Below the pieces are notes generated by a model. That model saw only the letters and a list, made by a program, of their open reading frames with translations. It was not told the origin of the DNA and searched no databases. This document shows positions 49,001 to 61,000 of a stretch of 64,000 nt of DNA, piece after piece; the stretch's first letter is position 1; every line of letters starts with the position of its first letter. The position numbers and the translations under genes were made by a program. The stretch covers positions 7,556,968 to 7,620,967 of the forward strand of contig NC_061075.1 of assembly GCF_021917145.1 (NCBI RefSeq), read 5' to 3'. The DNA comes from Hypomesus transpacificus. Taxonomy: Eukaryota > Chordata > Actinopteri > Osmeriformes > Osmeridae.

Positions 49001-52000
49001 TTAAGTCTGGAGATTGACTTGGCCAGTCTAATACCTTCCATTTCTTGCCCCTGATAAACTCCTTTGTTGTTTTGGCAGTGTGTTTTGGGTCGTTATCTTG
49101 CTGCATGATGAAGGCTCTGCCAATCAGTTTGGTTGCATCTTTCCTTAAATTGGCAGACAAAATGTTTCTGTAGACTTCCGAGTTCATTTTGCTGCTGCCA
49201 TCATGTGTTACATCCTCAATGAAGATTAATGAGCCCGTCCTAGAAGAAGCCATGCAAGCCCAAGCCATGACATTACCTCCACCGTGTTTCACAGATGAGC
49301 TTGTGTGTTTGGGATCATGAGCAGTTCCTTTCTTTCTCCAAACTTTAGCCTTTCCATCACTTTGGTAAAAGTTAATCTTTGTCTCATCAGTCCATAAAAC
49401 TTTGTCCCAGAATTTTTGAGGTTCATCTCTGTACTTTTTGGCAAATTCCAGCCTGGCCTTCCTATTCTTCTTGCTAATGAGTGGTTTGCATCTTCTGGTG
49501 TAGCCCTTGTACTTTTGTTCATGAAGTCTTCTGCGAACAGTAGATAGTGATACCTTCACTCCTGCCATCTGGAGGTTGTTGCTGATCTCACTAACAGTTG
49601 TTTTAGGGTCTTTCTTTACAGCTCTCACAATGTTTCTGTCATCAACTGCTGATGTTTTCCTTGGTCTACCTGTTCGACGTCTGTTACTTAGTACACCAGT
49701 AGTTTTCTTCTTCTTCAGGACATTCCAAATGGTTGTACTGGCTATGGCCAATGTTTCTGCAATGGCTCTGATTGATTTTCCATCTTCTCTAAGACTCACA
49801 ATTGCTTGTTTTTCACCCAAAGACAGCGCTCCGGTTTTCATGTTGTTTTTACCTCTGAATACAGTCTGCATAGACAAAACCTATCTTACCCAATCTGAAC
49901 CTGAGTGTAGACATTCAGTGGTATTTATTGATTGAATAATGTATGTAATAGGACACACCTGGGCAACAAAACACACCTGTCAGTCATATGTTCCAATACT
50001 TTTGCTCACGTGACAAATGGGTGGGTTCGAACAAAAAGGTGATATTTTCTAATTTGTGCATCAGATCCTGATGTAAATACCTGGAAATAAAAGCTGAAAC
50101 GTTGATCTCTGGTTTCACATTCATCGTTTGATGTCAAGCCCAAATGTTTTCAGTCTACAGCAAAAATAAAGGAATTGGCCTCACTGTTCCAATACTTTTG
50201 GAGGGCACTGTATATATATATGTAAGTATGTTAATATTTATATATATATATACATGTGTATATATATGTATACATTGGTTAAATACTAAATACTTAGTAT
50301 CGCTAGTAATGGAGTAATAGATGTTATAGATTTGTGCACTAGATTTTGAGCAGTTTAAAAGGCTTGCATATTTATATATATTACATTCCTTCTGAGTGGA
50401 TTAGAGTAATTACTGTTTTTCACCCCCTTTTAGTGTTTAACTTAATCTACTGTTGGTGTTAATCTAGTGGAATTAGAGAGGATGAATGCCCCATTCTTGA
50501 AAGTAATATGGTCATTTCTGCAGATGTATTCCAGTCAATTCCAAGCATGTACACAAACAGACAGAATAAATGAATAAGTGGGGCTCTGGCCAGCAGTCGT
50601 TCCCTTTTAAGTCCACTTGTCATGTTTAATTGAGTGCCATGAAAGCTAGCAGAGTAGACGTAATGTAATGATTTGAGTCGGTCATAGTCAAATCCAGTGG
50701 TGTCCAGCCCCCCCCCCACTACCCAATGCCTATCTGACGCAACCTATTCCTTCATTAATGCAATTAAGTCAATCGATCAAACCATTTAGCAGCCAAATGG
50801 GGGCCAAAAATGGAGCAACTTAATGGCAGGAGAGGGAGGTAAATGTCTACCTGAGATGCAAGTGAATTCTATTTGGCTAAAAAGAAAAGAACAATTTATT
50901 CTCCAACTTTAGTATTTTGGTCGAAACTGTGACGTGTGTGTGTGTATATCAATTTTCGTTTCCCTCTGATCTTCAGGGCCTGACTCGGGATAAGACCTTC
51001 CAGTCCGACAACGAGGGAAACCAAGTTTTCAAAGGACACAGGTAGGTGTCTCTTCAAGGGGGCAAGGACAGGCTATGCAGAGACTGGGCTGCAGAAAGGG
51101 GAGGACACAGCGTTTTGGTGCTTTACCTGCTGGGTGGCTGTTTCGATGGCGTTCGGATACCCTTACGGTATCCTTGCAGAATACATTTTGTATGGAGCAC
51201 CAGGTGCAGCTAGCTACTCAGGCGTCCTAATCTCTCATCCCGTCTGATACCTGGGTCTGTCACACGTGTGAACTGAGTCCATGCTGATGGCTGGGGAATT
51301 ACATTGGCGGACTGCAGAACTTTACTTGGTGAATGTCAAGAAGCTTGGAGCTGCGGAGTTGAGTGAAGGTGCCTTGTGTTGTGGCTTGACTCATTCGGTA
51401 GCTGCATATGCCTGGATTTTGTTCTCATACCTGGAAGGCAAACACATGGTAATTAGGTTGCCAGTAATGTGCAAACACAAATGCACAAAGTATGAGATGG
51501 AATTCTGCAAAATAACTGAAAAGTTATAGATTTTGTTTTACAGTAATGGCTTTTTCGCTTTTTTCGGGGGGGGAAGTAGATTCAGTGATGGATAATATTC
51601 ATGAATAGTGAAGGCCCTGGTCATCATTGAGAATATCCGCAATATGGATTCAGGAAACAGAACGAGTGATGTAATTTTGGAAACTCAAGACATTTGAATT
51701 CTTTGTTCCCCCCCTTTTTCTTTTTTAGCAAACCGATCGGCGATTTCAAATCACTGCGATATAAGTATATTTAAGAAAGTCAATTCAAAGAATGAACATT
51801 CCCTCAGATGATGAGTTTCTTCCTTCTCCATCAGGAGCCTTGTGACGTGCCTGTCCGTGTCGATGGATGGCACTGTTCTCCTGTCAGGCTCTCATGACGA
51901 GACCGTGAGACTGTGGGACATCCAGAGCAAGCAGAATATCCGCAGCATCAACCACAAAGGTGAATTTTCCTCCTGTCTGCTTACCTCCTGTCTGTCCCCC

Positions 52001-55000
52001 CCCACACACGCACACACCACACACTCAATTTAGTTGACATTAGCATCCATTTCATTAGCAGATGAAGGCGATGTCAAAATAACCATGCCAACATTCAGTG
52101 TCATGATTATAAGGTCACTGTATTGAGTTAGCGGAAGGCCCAAATGACTGATCCTAGAAATTAGTGCCAAATTAACGCAACAAGAAATTGGCGCCAGAAT
52201 TACCGAGACACATAAAGAGGTTGCAGCGATGTTCGACAGAAAATTTGCAGTAAGTACACCTAATTAAACATTTCATCATCGCGCCCCCTTTGCCAGACTT
52301 CACAGGGCTGTGAAATGGTAAAAAAGTTTGACATCGCTGTCAAAACTATAGTTTGGATTCTAATTACTCCAGGTCACAGGTTGCATGGTCCAGTTAGAAA
52401 AGTCAACCAGGAAGCAGATTAGACAAAATGTGGGCCTGTTGGTGGCAGTCTATGTCCCATCAGTCAGCCACACAGGATGCAGGACATCTCAGAGGCTCTT
52501 AAATCTCCCTTAACCCTCCTCAGTCCCTCCCTTGTCTTATGTGAGCCACCAGGGGGATTTCAGGCTGTAGTTAAGATGTCAAAAAAGGTCTCAATCTCTC
52601 CTCGCCGCAGAGCTCCTGAGCTCCACTCATTCTCTGCAGCTCTGTACGATAGCAGTGTCTGTTACGGCCCCTCCCTCCCAAGACCTGCCTGATCAAGGAG
52701 GCAATTAAAAAACCTTCTCGCTGGCCCCTTCGCTCCGCACATTTCCATCCCTCTGTGCTAAGCTCCGTGGCGCAACCAACACAAATCGGGGAGCAGCGGC
52801 GGAAAATTAGCTTGGAAAATGAAGTTGGTGCTCGCAGTGCACAGGAGAACAACACGTTGATTTGATATGAGGGTTTTTTCGTTACGTAAGGGTGACATGC
52901 CTCCCAATACAAGTGAGCAGGGAAATATGTTGTCGTCTTGGGGGAACACATGGGTACACCATTACTGGGGTTAGCCCTTTCTTTACAGTCAGCCAGCTTA
53001 TAAGGAAAGTGCATTAGAGTGTCATTGACTGCTTCACTGGATTCACTCCGAAGGAATGGACAAAATTGGAAGCCCTTTCTGTGTGATAATAGTTCATCTT
53101 CTAGCGACAGATAATTACTTACTCTCCAGGTGGTGACCCTCTTCATAAACATTGGAGAATGCAAGCTTGAGGCCAAGGGGGGGGTCTCCATGTTGAACTT
53201 GGCCAGAGTTTTCTTGTCTTTCTCATAAATAGAAGAGGAACTTTATCTCTCTCTCTCAAGCACCTTAATCACAAACCCACAGGTTATCGTAACTGGCATT
53301 CTGAGCTTCTGTGCCGGGAACAAACTGAAGTCTAGCGTCTGTTGCTCATGGGTCCAGGGTAAAGTAACGACCGAGTATTTAGACTTCAAACAACCCCCCC
53401 CCCCTCCCTCTGCTGTCTGTGTTGCTCCTCCTGCGTGGATGAAACTGCTAGCTTCGCTAATCCTCAGTGGCGCTGAGGCATTACTGTGTCCGTGATGTAG
53501 ATCCGGTTCCTTCTGAGCACCACACCCTGATCAGAGAGGTTGAAGAACGCGCTTGACGACAAGTTGCATCAAAACGCTTGAGTAAAAGGCACAATTTGCG
53601 GAATCTTCGTTGAAACGCTAACCACATAATCACCTGTGAATTAAGTCATAAAGGTCAACCCAGTACATTATTTACCTCATCTGCCCAGTGTACTAGTCTA
53701 GACTGCAAAACCAGGACACGTATCCATTAGTGAGTATGGTGACATGGGGTATGCTTTTTCCGCCAAGGATTCTTGGACTCCCTAAGAACCGTGCAACTCC
53801 TTAGGCCTACACCACTATCTCGCCATTCCCCTCTTCACCACGGGCAGCCTTGGCACCTGCTGAAGCACTTTCCTGCTCAGGCCTTGTTACACATTGATTA
53901 AAGAGTCATCGAAACTGACACTTCTGAGTGGGCCGAGGGGGACCGTCCAGGACAAGAGCCTGGTGTCAGTCACTGTCTAGCTGATGCCTGCCTGCTGCCA
54001 TTCACAGTGAGCCCCAACTCAAGACCGTACTCTAGGCATCACAACCTTTTGCAGTAAAAAATAATTGACTAATATTTTCTATGACACCCAAGCCAACATA
54101 GGGTCCGGTCTGAGTACTTTAACCTGAGGTTCACGCAAATATTCCCTGATGATGATGGTTCCTAGCCCTGGTGTCTGTCTAGGGACATCTTGATCCATGT
54201 CTTAGTAGCTGCATTGTGTTGGCATGATATGTCGTATCACTCCCCTACCTTGGTCTCTGCATTTTGTGTCCCTCCTTGGCAGCTGCCAGGATTTATGAGT
54301 GTGTAGGAGCGGCACAGGACCATTAGTGTCCAGGAGTGGGCGCCAAGTCCATGGGATCGATATCTGTAATTGAGTGGGAGTTAATTAGCCAGGCCTTATT
54401 ACCACAACAAGAAATAAATATACTGTCTCCCTGTTACACCATCACAAACTGCTATTTAAACTGCCCCCGGTTCTTAAAATAATTTGGAAAACGGCAATGG
54501 CTTCATACCTTATACCCACTGTTTTTTTTCATTACCCTTTTTTTTGGGGTTGCAAAGTAAAAACAATTGAAAAACACGCCCGTAGGCAAAATAATGATAT
54601 ATCTCTGTTCACCTCTGCTGAAAATCCATAGTGACTCCACTGATAGACAGTGGGTCTGACTCCAACTGCAGTCGGGCAGAAAGAACCAAGTCCTTTGGGC
54701 CCAGGCAAATATAATACCAACGGACAGGGACAAAGAAAGCATAGCAGATCTGCTCCCTGTTTACTGAGGTTTATCGCAGTGCTTATTAGGCACAACATTG
54801 CCCCAGTCCGCCCTCCATCCCTCTCCTGCATTATTCATGATGGCTTTTGTTAGACGTTGGGGATTATATTTATGTGCTAATAAATGAACTGCAACCTGTT
54901 GGTTTTACTGGCCCATTCCCATATTAATGGGGGTGTTTCTGTTCACAGCTTGCTTTCCTCACTTCTGCACCCTGCCATATAATGGTTTAGCACACTCCCT

Positions 55001-58000
55001 CCCTCCTTCCTTCCTTTCTAGAACCCGGTTTCCCTCCTCGTTTGACATTTCTCCTCTGCGTTTCCAACCCTTTCTGTTCTCTCTCACATGCGCTCTCCCT
55101 CCCTTTCTTTTATCTCGGTTTTCACTCCTCAAGATGCTCCACTTGAGATTTCCCAGGATGCAAATGCATTATTCAATTCCCTCTTTGACTGGAAGTCAAA
55201 CTGAAATTGGGACGTATTGCTGTGATTTTATTCCAAACATCAGAATTTAAAGGCTGTTTAAAAACGATCTGACTTGTTTTCATGGTCAGAGAGCGTGGCG
55301 ATTTATCACGTTGTACAACCAAGGCTCATTTAAACTTGAGGTTTCACCTATCCAGTGCCATGTTGTAATTCGACATTCATTGTCTAGTTGTACATGAATC
55401 CTTGTTTCCGTTAAACTGGGGGGTTAATAAATGATGATACAGCTCACATTTGTGAGTGCCGAGTCTTAAATCATTTTGCAGGCTCTTTAGTTGACTGTAG
55501 GGCTTTATGTTTCAATCACACTGTATAATGGAGGTGTTTTAGTCACCCCGCAGTGCTCATAGGGGATTTTATAAAGCAAATTATACGATTTTAAAGAGGA
55601 TGAAGGGTATAGCTAGCTAGCTCTGACAAAGATCAAGTTATTCTGGAATTCTTATTAAGTCACTGTTTCTTATAAAGGACAGACCCTCACACACCCTTCT
55701 TTCTCGACTGTTTTTTTCTCAATTTCAGTCAAAACATGAATTATTGCTGAGGAAAGTCTTCTGTTGTAGATAGGCGGTCAAGCCGTGATGCTGATTAAAC
55801 AATGACCACCTCGCCCAGCGTCCTTGACTTTGGCCACGGTTACCATATTAATTCCGCTCTATCGTTCATTTTTCCAATAATATGCAAACAAGGATTTTGT
55901 CTTCAATTACAGATGGCACATGTCGATATCAGTGACAAAACACCCTTTCAATATTTTAGAGGCTAATTCTTATGTATCCCCAGTAGTTTGTCAATCAGCG
56001 AATCAGCAACTAGGCTGTAGAATTGACACCCAAGGTTAGCCAATGGAATTTAATCCCAGGTACCAAGACCGGGCGTCTCTGACTGAAAGTAATAGTCAAA
56101 GACGAGGAATGTGGCTGACTTTAACAAACACGTACGACTGAACAGCTTCGAGCCTCTGCTTTCAGAGCAGAAATGCCAGACAGAGTGGTCGAATGCACCC
56201 CTCCTAAGCACAACTCGTCATTGAGGAGGGATTTAGTATGCCAAGCGATTTAACGGTTAAAGGTTGCCTGCTCTGCTCACAACTGGGAAGCAATAAATCA
56301 ACACCCACATTTTTTTTTTCCCCCCTCCCCTCTCCCAGTTATAACCTCCCTTGGCGTGAAATGACTCTGGCAGCAATCTCTGTGCACTGATGAGGAATTA
56401 CAGCCACCCAGCCTTCCTTTGTCAATTTAGCAGCTGATGTAAAGATTTTAAGTGGGAGCGAAAGATGAATGCATGGACAAAATGGTGACTTTTTCACCTT
56501 TCCTTTTCCGGTGTCCACTGTGGAAAAATCTGAGCCAACGAGAAGGTTGCCAGAAACTGTCTCCAACTTGGAAAGAATCTGTTGCATTTAATGATTGACA
56601 TTGAAGTCCCGTTAGACAAAGTTGGTCAGGTGTAGACATATTAGACTGAAATCGAGAACACCTTCTCAGCACTTAGGACTCATGTCACCATCATTTATTT
56701 TTTCGTGAAACACTAGCAAAAAAAAACTAGGGTATTGGACAATGTTTGTGGTTCTGCGTTAAGCTGGTTCCAGAGGTTGACGCCCATTCGCAGTGCCAAC
56801 TCTTGCAGTGCCCTGGGGGCTTTCTCAAACGTAGTCTCCATAATGTCGATTAAACGAACAAAGTTCGCAATCTCGCCCCCTCGTGTTTGTCCTACAAGCC
56901 TGGCTCTGTGCAACACAATTGATTGAAACCCCTCTCAATCACAACCCAACAAACAATCCCTCCCTCGCTCCTTTCTGCCTTCCTTCTTCACATTTCCTTT
57001 TCCCTCTTTTTCTCTGCCTCTCAACCGTTTCTTCTCAAGCGGGGAACAATGGGTTCTAGATTGGACGTCTGGAACGGCTTTGATGCGTCGCCTGTGCACA
57101 AACACCCCCAAAAACCCTCCACTAGTTAGCTTGAGTCTAGCTTGAAGACATGGCGTATTCTGCGCAAGTAAAAAATAAAAAACACCATAGCTATAAGGTT
57201 GTGCCAGCGTCTGACTCACTGGTGTCTCCTGCACAGTGTGTTGAGGGAGACCACAGAGAGAGGACCCAAACAGTGTCAGAAGTGTGGGATGAAGCACACC
57301 CACCTTTTAAACCCTTCTTGGGGGCATGGAGCTTCATAAATGTAGATATTCCACGCTTCTCTTTATTATCTCCCACCCCTCCTGTTTCCTGTTATCGCCT
57401 CTCTGCCATTCATTGACTCATCATGGTTGCCTACGATTTTGAAGAATGTTGATATTGGAAGACTCTGGGGGAGGGGGGGGGGGGGGTTGAAAAACAAAAA
57501 GAACACTGTGGGTTAAAAGGAAATAAATCAATACTTTACCCTCAGTAAACGCACTGTGCTGGATCAATGCAAGAAAATATCTGTCTGGCCTGCCTCGATG
57601 ACTGCAGTGTGATTTGTAGAGTGCTGAGAAGCTGCTGCAAAGCTTCTTGATCGAAGGCTCAAAGCCTGGCGAGGTGATGTTCCATCCCTGGATACATGTT
57701 GAGGAAAGACCCTAATCCACTGTCTGTCTCTGTCTGGGTCACCTTATCAGCAAACCCTGTGATGGGGACCTGTCTGATTTACAGTCCCTGGTGTCACAGC
57801 TGTCCATCAGTGTGCTGTTCGATTCCCAGAGGACAGTTAGTGTGATGTAACGTCTTGATCTGCAGTCGAAGGCTCTAACCGCTGAGCTTAGATCTATCCC
57901 TAATAGCTAATGGAATAATGTGTTCAATTAGCAGACACTCATATTTATATTTGCTGTTAAGTGCTCTAACCACTGAGCTATTCCTTCCCTTGTTTATCCC

Positions 58001-61000
58001 AGATGTACTGAAGCCACATTGACCGCTGTGTATGTTTGCTTTGTGGTTTTTGGTTATGTATGAAAGTTGACTCAATTCAGTTTTATATACTTGCACATCA
58101 CTGGATGTGATCAAAAGATCTGCTTCGCTTAGAAAGCCTAGTCATTAACTTTTTTGATGTACAACTTCAACTGCCAAAGCTCAGTAACTTTTTTTGAATC
58201 CATTGATTTTAAGTCAGGTACAGTTTCCCCTTTTGCATTTAATATTTAATTAGAAAGTTTGGCTCTCTATCAAAATTATACATCTGTTTTCCTGAAATGT
58301 CTCTTCGATTTTTAGCCCAGACCTTGCTGAATCCCTAATAAATGAATGCCAATGGACTGTGTGAAAAATGGGCGCTAGGTGTATATTTTCTAAGATAAAG
58401 CCTTTTACTCAATGACTGGACATTACTTAAGGACGGGAAAAGGAGAAATAACAAAAGGAATACATTGGTCAGATTATTCGAAATGACTGTCTTTTAATGA
58501 GCCCAGATGACTCACTTTCTAGCCACCCATTGAAATTGCTATGTCAGATCCTCCATCAGATTCTAGCTCCTTCTCTTGGTCTCGGGTGAAATAGACTCTG
58601 TTCACGATGATGGCTTAATGTCTCTTGCCTAGAGAGACAATAAAATAAACGTCAGATTGGCAATACCCTCGCAAGGATGTTTCTCTCCCGGTGGACAGAT
58701 GGGCAATTCCGGTGATTTGATGCCCGCTTGTGCAGGACTGACACTAATGGCCAAATAAAAGACTAGGCGTCAGGTTCAAGAGTTGAATGAGCACTAAAGC
58801 TCGCGTGTTAGCATTAGCATCCTCAAAACAACATTCAAGGGCAATCACTTTTAACTTGAGTTATTTGGAGAAGTTTCACCATTGCCCGTGGCTATGGTGA
58901 GGTAGCCTGTAGGTTAGCGGTTAGCAGAAGGGAGAGATTGCTTCTGTAGTTCCTCAAGTCCTTCGTTCACCTTTTTCTACTTTGATCTGTGGCTTCCTTT
59001 GGGCAGGCACAGCATTCCAGCGTGGCAGGGGGGCCTGACATTTAGCTTTCTTCTCTTGAACCTCATGTCAGTTTCACATCACGGGCCAAGATGATGTCCA
59101 CTTGTTGTATGTGTATAGAGGTGACTTCAAAAGCTTGTTGCTCAAAATGCTTTTACAGAAGAAAACCAAGTAGATACGCATTATTATTATTTTTTCAGTC
59201 GCTAATGTCCGTGGAAGTTGAAGGGCCAGTCAGCTACTTCCCTAACCTGCCCATCCAGAGGAAGTAAAAGACCTGACTTGACCAATCGGAATTTGGCAGA
59301 TGATAATGCATGCAGTGAGGAAATCCTATACTAAACTGTCATGAGGCACATAAAATGTGTCTTCCCACTTAGATGATTACCGCTGTCGTGTTGTCTCCGT
59401 CTCTCTCTTTCCTCTTGCGCTTTTTCTCTCTTTTCCTCTAGTTCTTTCCCTCCCTTTCTTGCGCTCTGTCTCTCCTTCTCTCTCTAGCGCTCTCTTTAGC
59501 TCGCGCTCATCCCTCCCCGTCTCCCTGGATCTCCGTCTTCATCTCTGTCTTCCACTCTTGACGCACACTAACGTTCCTGATTTTCCTCCCCCTTCTCAGG
59601 TCCAGTCACCAACGCCTGCATCATGCCAGCTCCGGCCAACATGTTCCTGCCGGACAGCCGGCCGGGCGTGCCCCTGCTGCGGTTCAGCCGCCACCTCAAC
59701 CCCGCCGATCAGGGTGGGGCGGGCGAGACCGGGGGCGTGTTCCTCCGCCTGGGACCCCGCACACAGGTCAGTCAACCCCCCCCATAGCAGGGGTCTTCAA
59801 ACCTGGTCCTCGGGGCTCACAGCCCCCTGTATGTTCTAGATGTTTCCTTGTGCCAACACACCTGATTCAGATGAAGGGGCCGTTGTGTAGCTCTGCGGAA
59901 GCCGGATAGCAATTTGTTCATTTGAATCAGGCGTTTTGCAGCAGGGAAACCTCTAAAACAGTCTGGACAGTGGGCATTTAGGATCAGGGTTGAAGACCAC
60001 TTCTCTGCAGAGTCCCTCAACCCCAGCTGCAAATGTCCTCCCCTTTCAAAAAAAACCTTCAAGTAAAGTGTCTGACAGGTGATTAGCATGTGCTTTGACC
60101 TTGGCTTTGTATGGTGGGAGCGTAGCGGCCCTGGTTTTTTGATGTGTAATACCGGGAGGCTTGTGTTCAGCAGTTCTGATCATCCTCCAATCACGTTCAC
60201 ACCACCCACAAAGTTCTGCTCGTCCTCCAATCACGTTCACACCACCCACGAAGGAGGGTTTGGGTTTCGTTCCGGAAGCTTTGAATACCATGAGACCACT
60301 TATCCGTATTCCTGTCCCATTTCCTCAGATTTAAAGTGTAATGTCAAAGGTATAGAACAATAATACAAATGTATTTCTTATTTAAGTCATATGACGGAAG
60401 ACTAGATTTCTGGTAAGAGGGCTAGCTCATCACTAATTGGTCAATAACTAGCCTAGCTTAGCCTAGCCAGCAAACCATTTGCATTTCTTTCCTCACAATG
60501 ATCCTTGAAATGGATCCCTGGCCTAAGTGGATTAAACTCCCGCATGTGGAGGAAGCATATGTATTTGCTTACCGTATGGAGAAATCCCCTCCACCCTAAC
60601 CCCAATACACCGGTAACCTCCCGCAGTCTAAGTGAATGGCTGCAACATTGTGACGAGCCATCTGTGTGTGTCCCGTCAGTAATCCTTGCACTGTCAAAAT
60701 CAATTACACCCGGCTAAATGAAATGGTCATGCACGGGCCTCTGTTCAACCCACCACCTGCTCAGTCAGGGGAATTCACCTTTCATGAACCGCTTCACCTG
60801 GCCAATATTTTCTTGCAGCTATCGCACTCTCCTGCCTTCTCTCTCTCTCTTTTCCACACAGTTGTTCCCTCGCTCCTAAATCTCTCTTTCTCTCTCACCT
60901 CCGGCTCTCGTTCTCGGGTTCACCATTTCTCTCGTTATTTCGCTCTCTTGCTTTTTCAGAGGCTATCTTTCTCTACCATTCCTTCTCCCATCCTTTCTCT

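Larger units (their letters stand above)
48550..50210 (-). mobile_element. Full-length Tc1-like DNA transposon
   Basis: A 1661-bp element with TA at both flanks (48548-48549 and 50211-50212) inside an AT repeat. Terminal inverted repeats of about 221 bp (48550-48770 and 49989-50210) both begin CAGTGCCCTCCAAAAGTATT. Each also ends internally with GAGCAAAAGTATTGGAACA, so CCAATACTTTTG-type sites occur at the outer and inner ends, the IR/DR layout of Sleeping Beauty-like elements. The two repeats differ at only about 15 positions and the transposase frame is open, which suggests recent insertion. It lies antisense in WDR18 intron 5. Confidence 0.95.
44032..50976 (+). other. WDR18 intron 5
   Basis: 6.9 kb containing a SINE tail (45.19 kb), a 33-bp tandem duplication (46.24 kb), two diverged copies of an approximately 110-bp segment (46.45-46.59 and 46.75-46.88 kb, sharing CTACTAATGTGA and GCTGTACTTGACATGA-type text) and the Tc1 element at 48.55-50.21 kb. 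The rest is complex sequence without exons. Confidence 0.7.

Noticed and set aside
52571-53191. 206-codon minus-strand open frame in WDR18 intron 7
   Set aside because: No recognisable domain and no supporting splice or promoter signals; probably chance.
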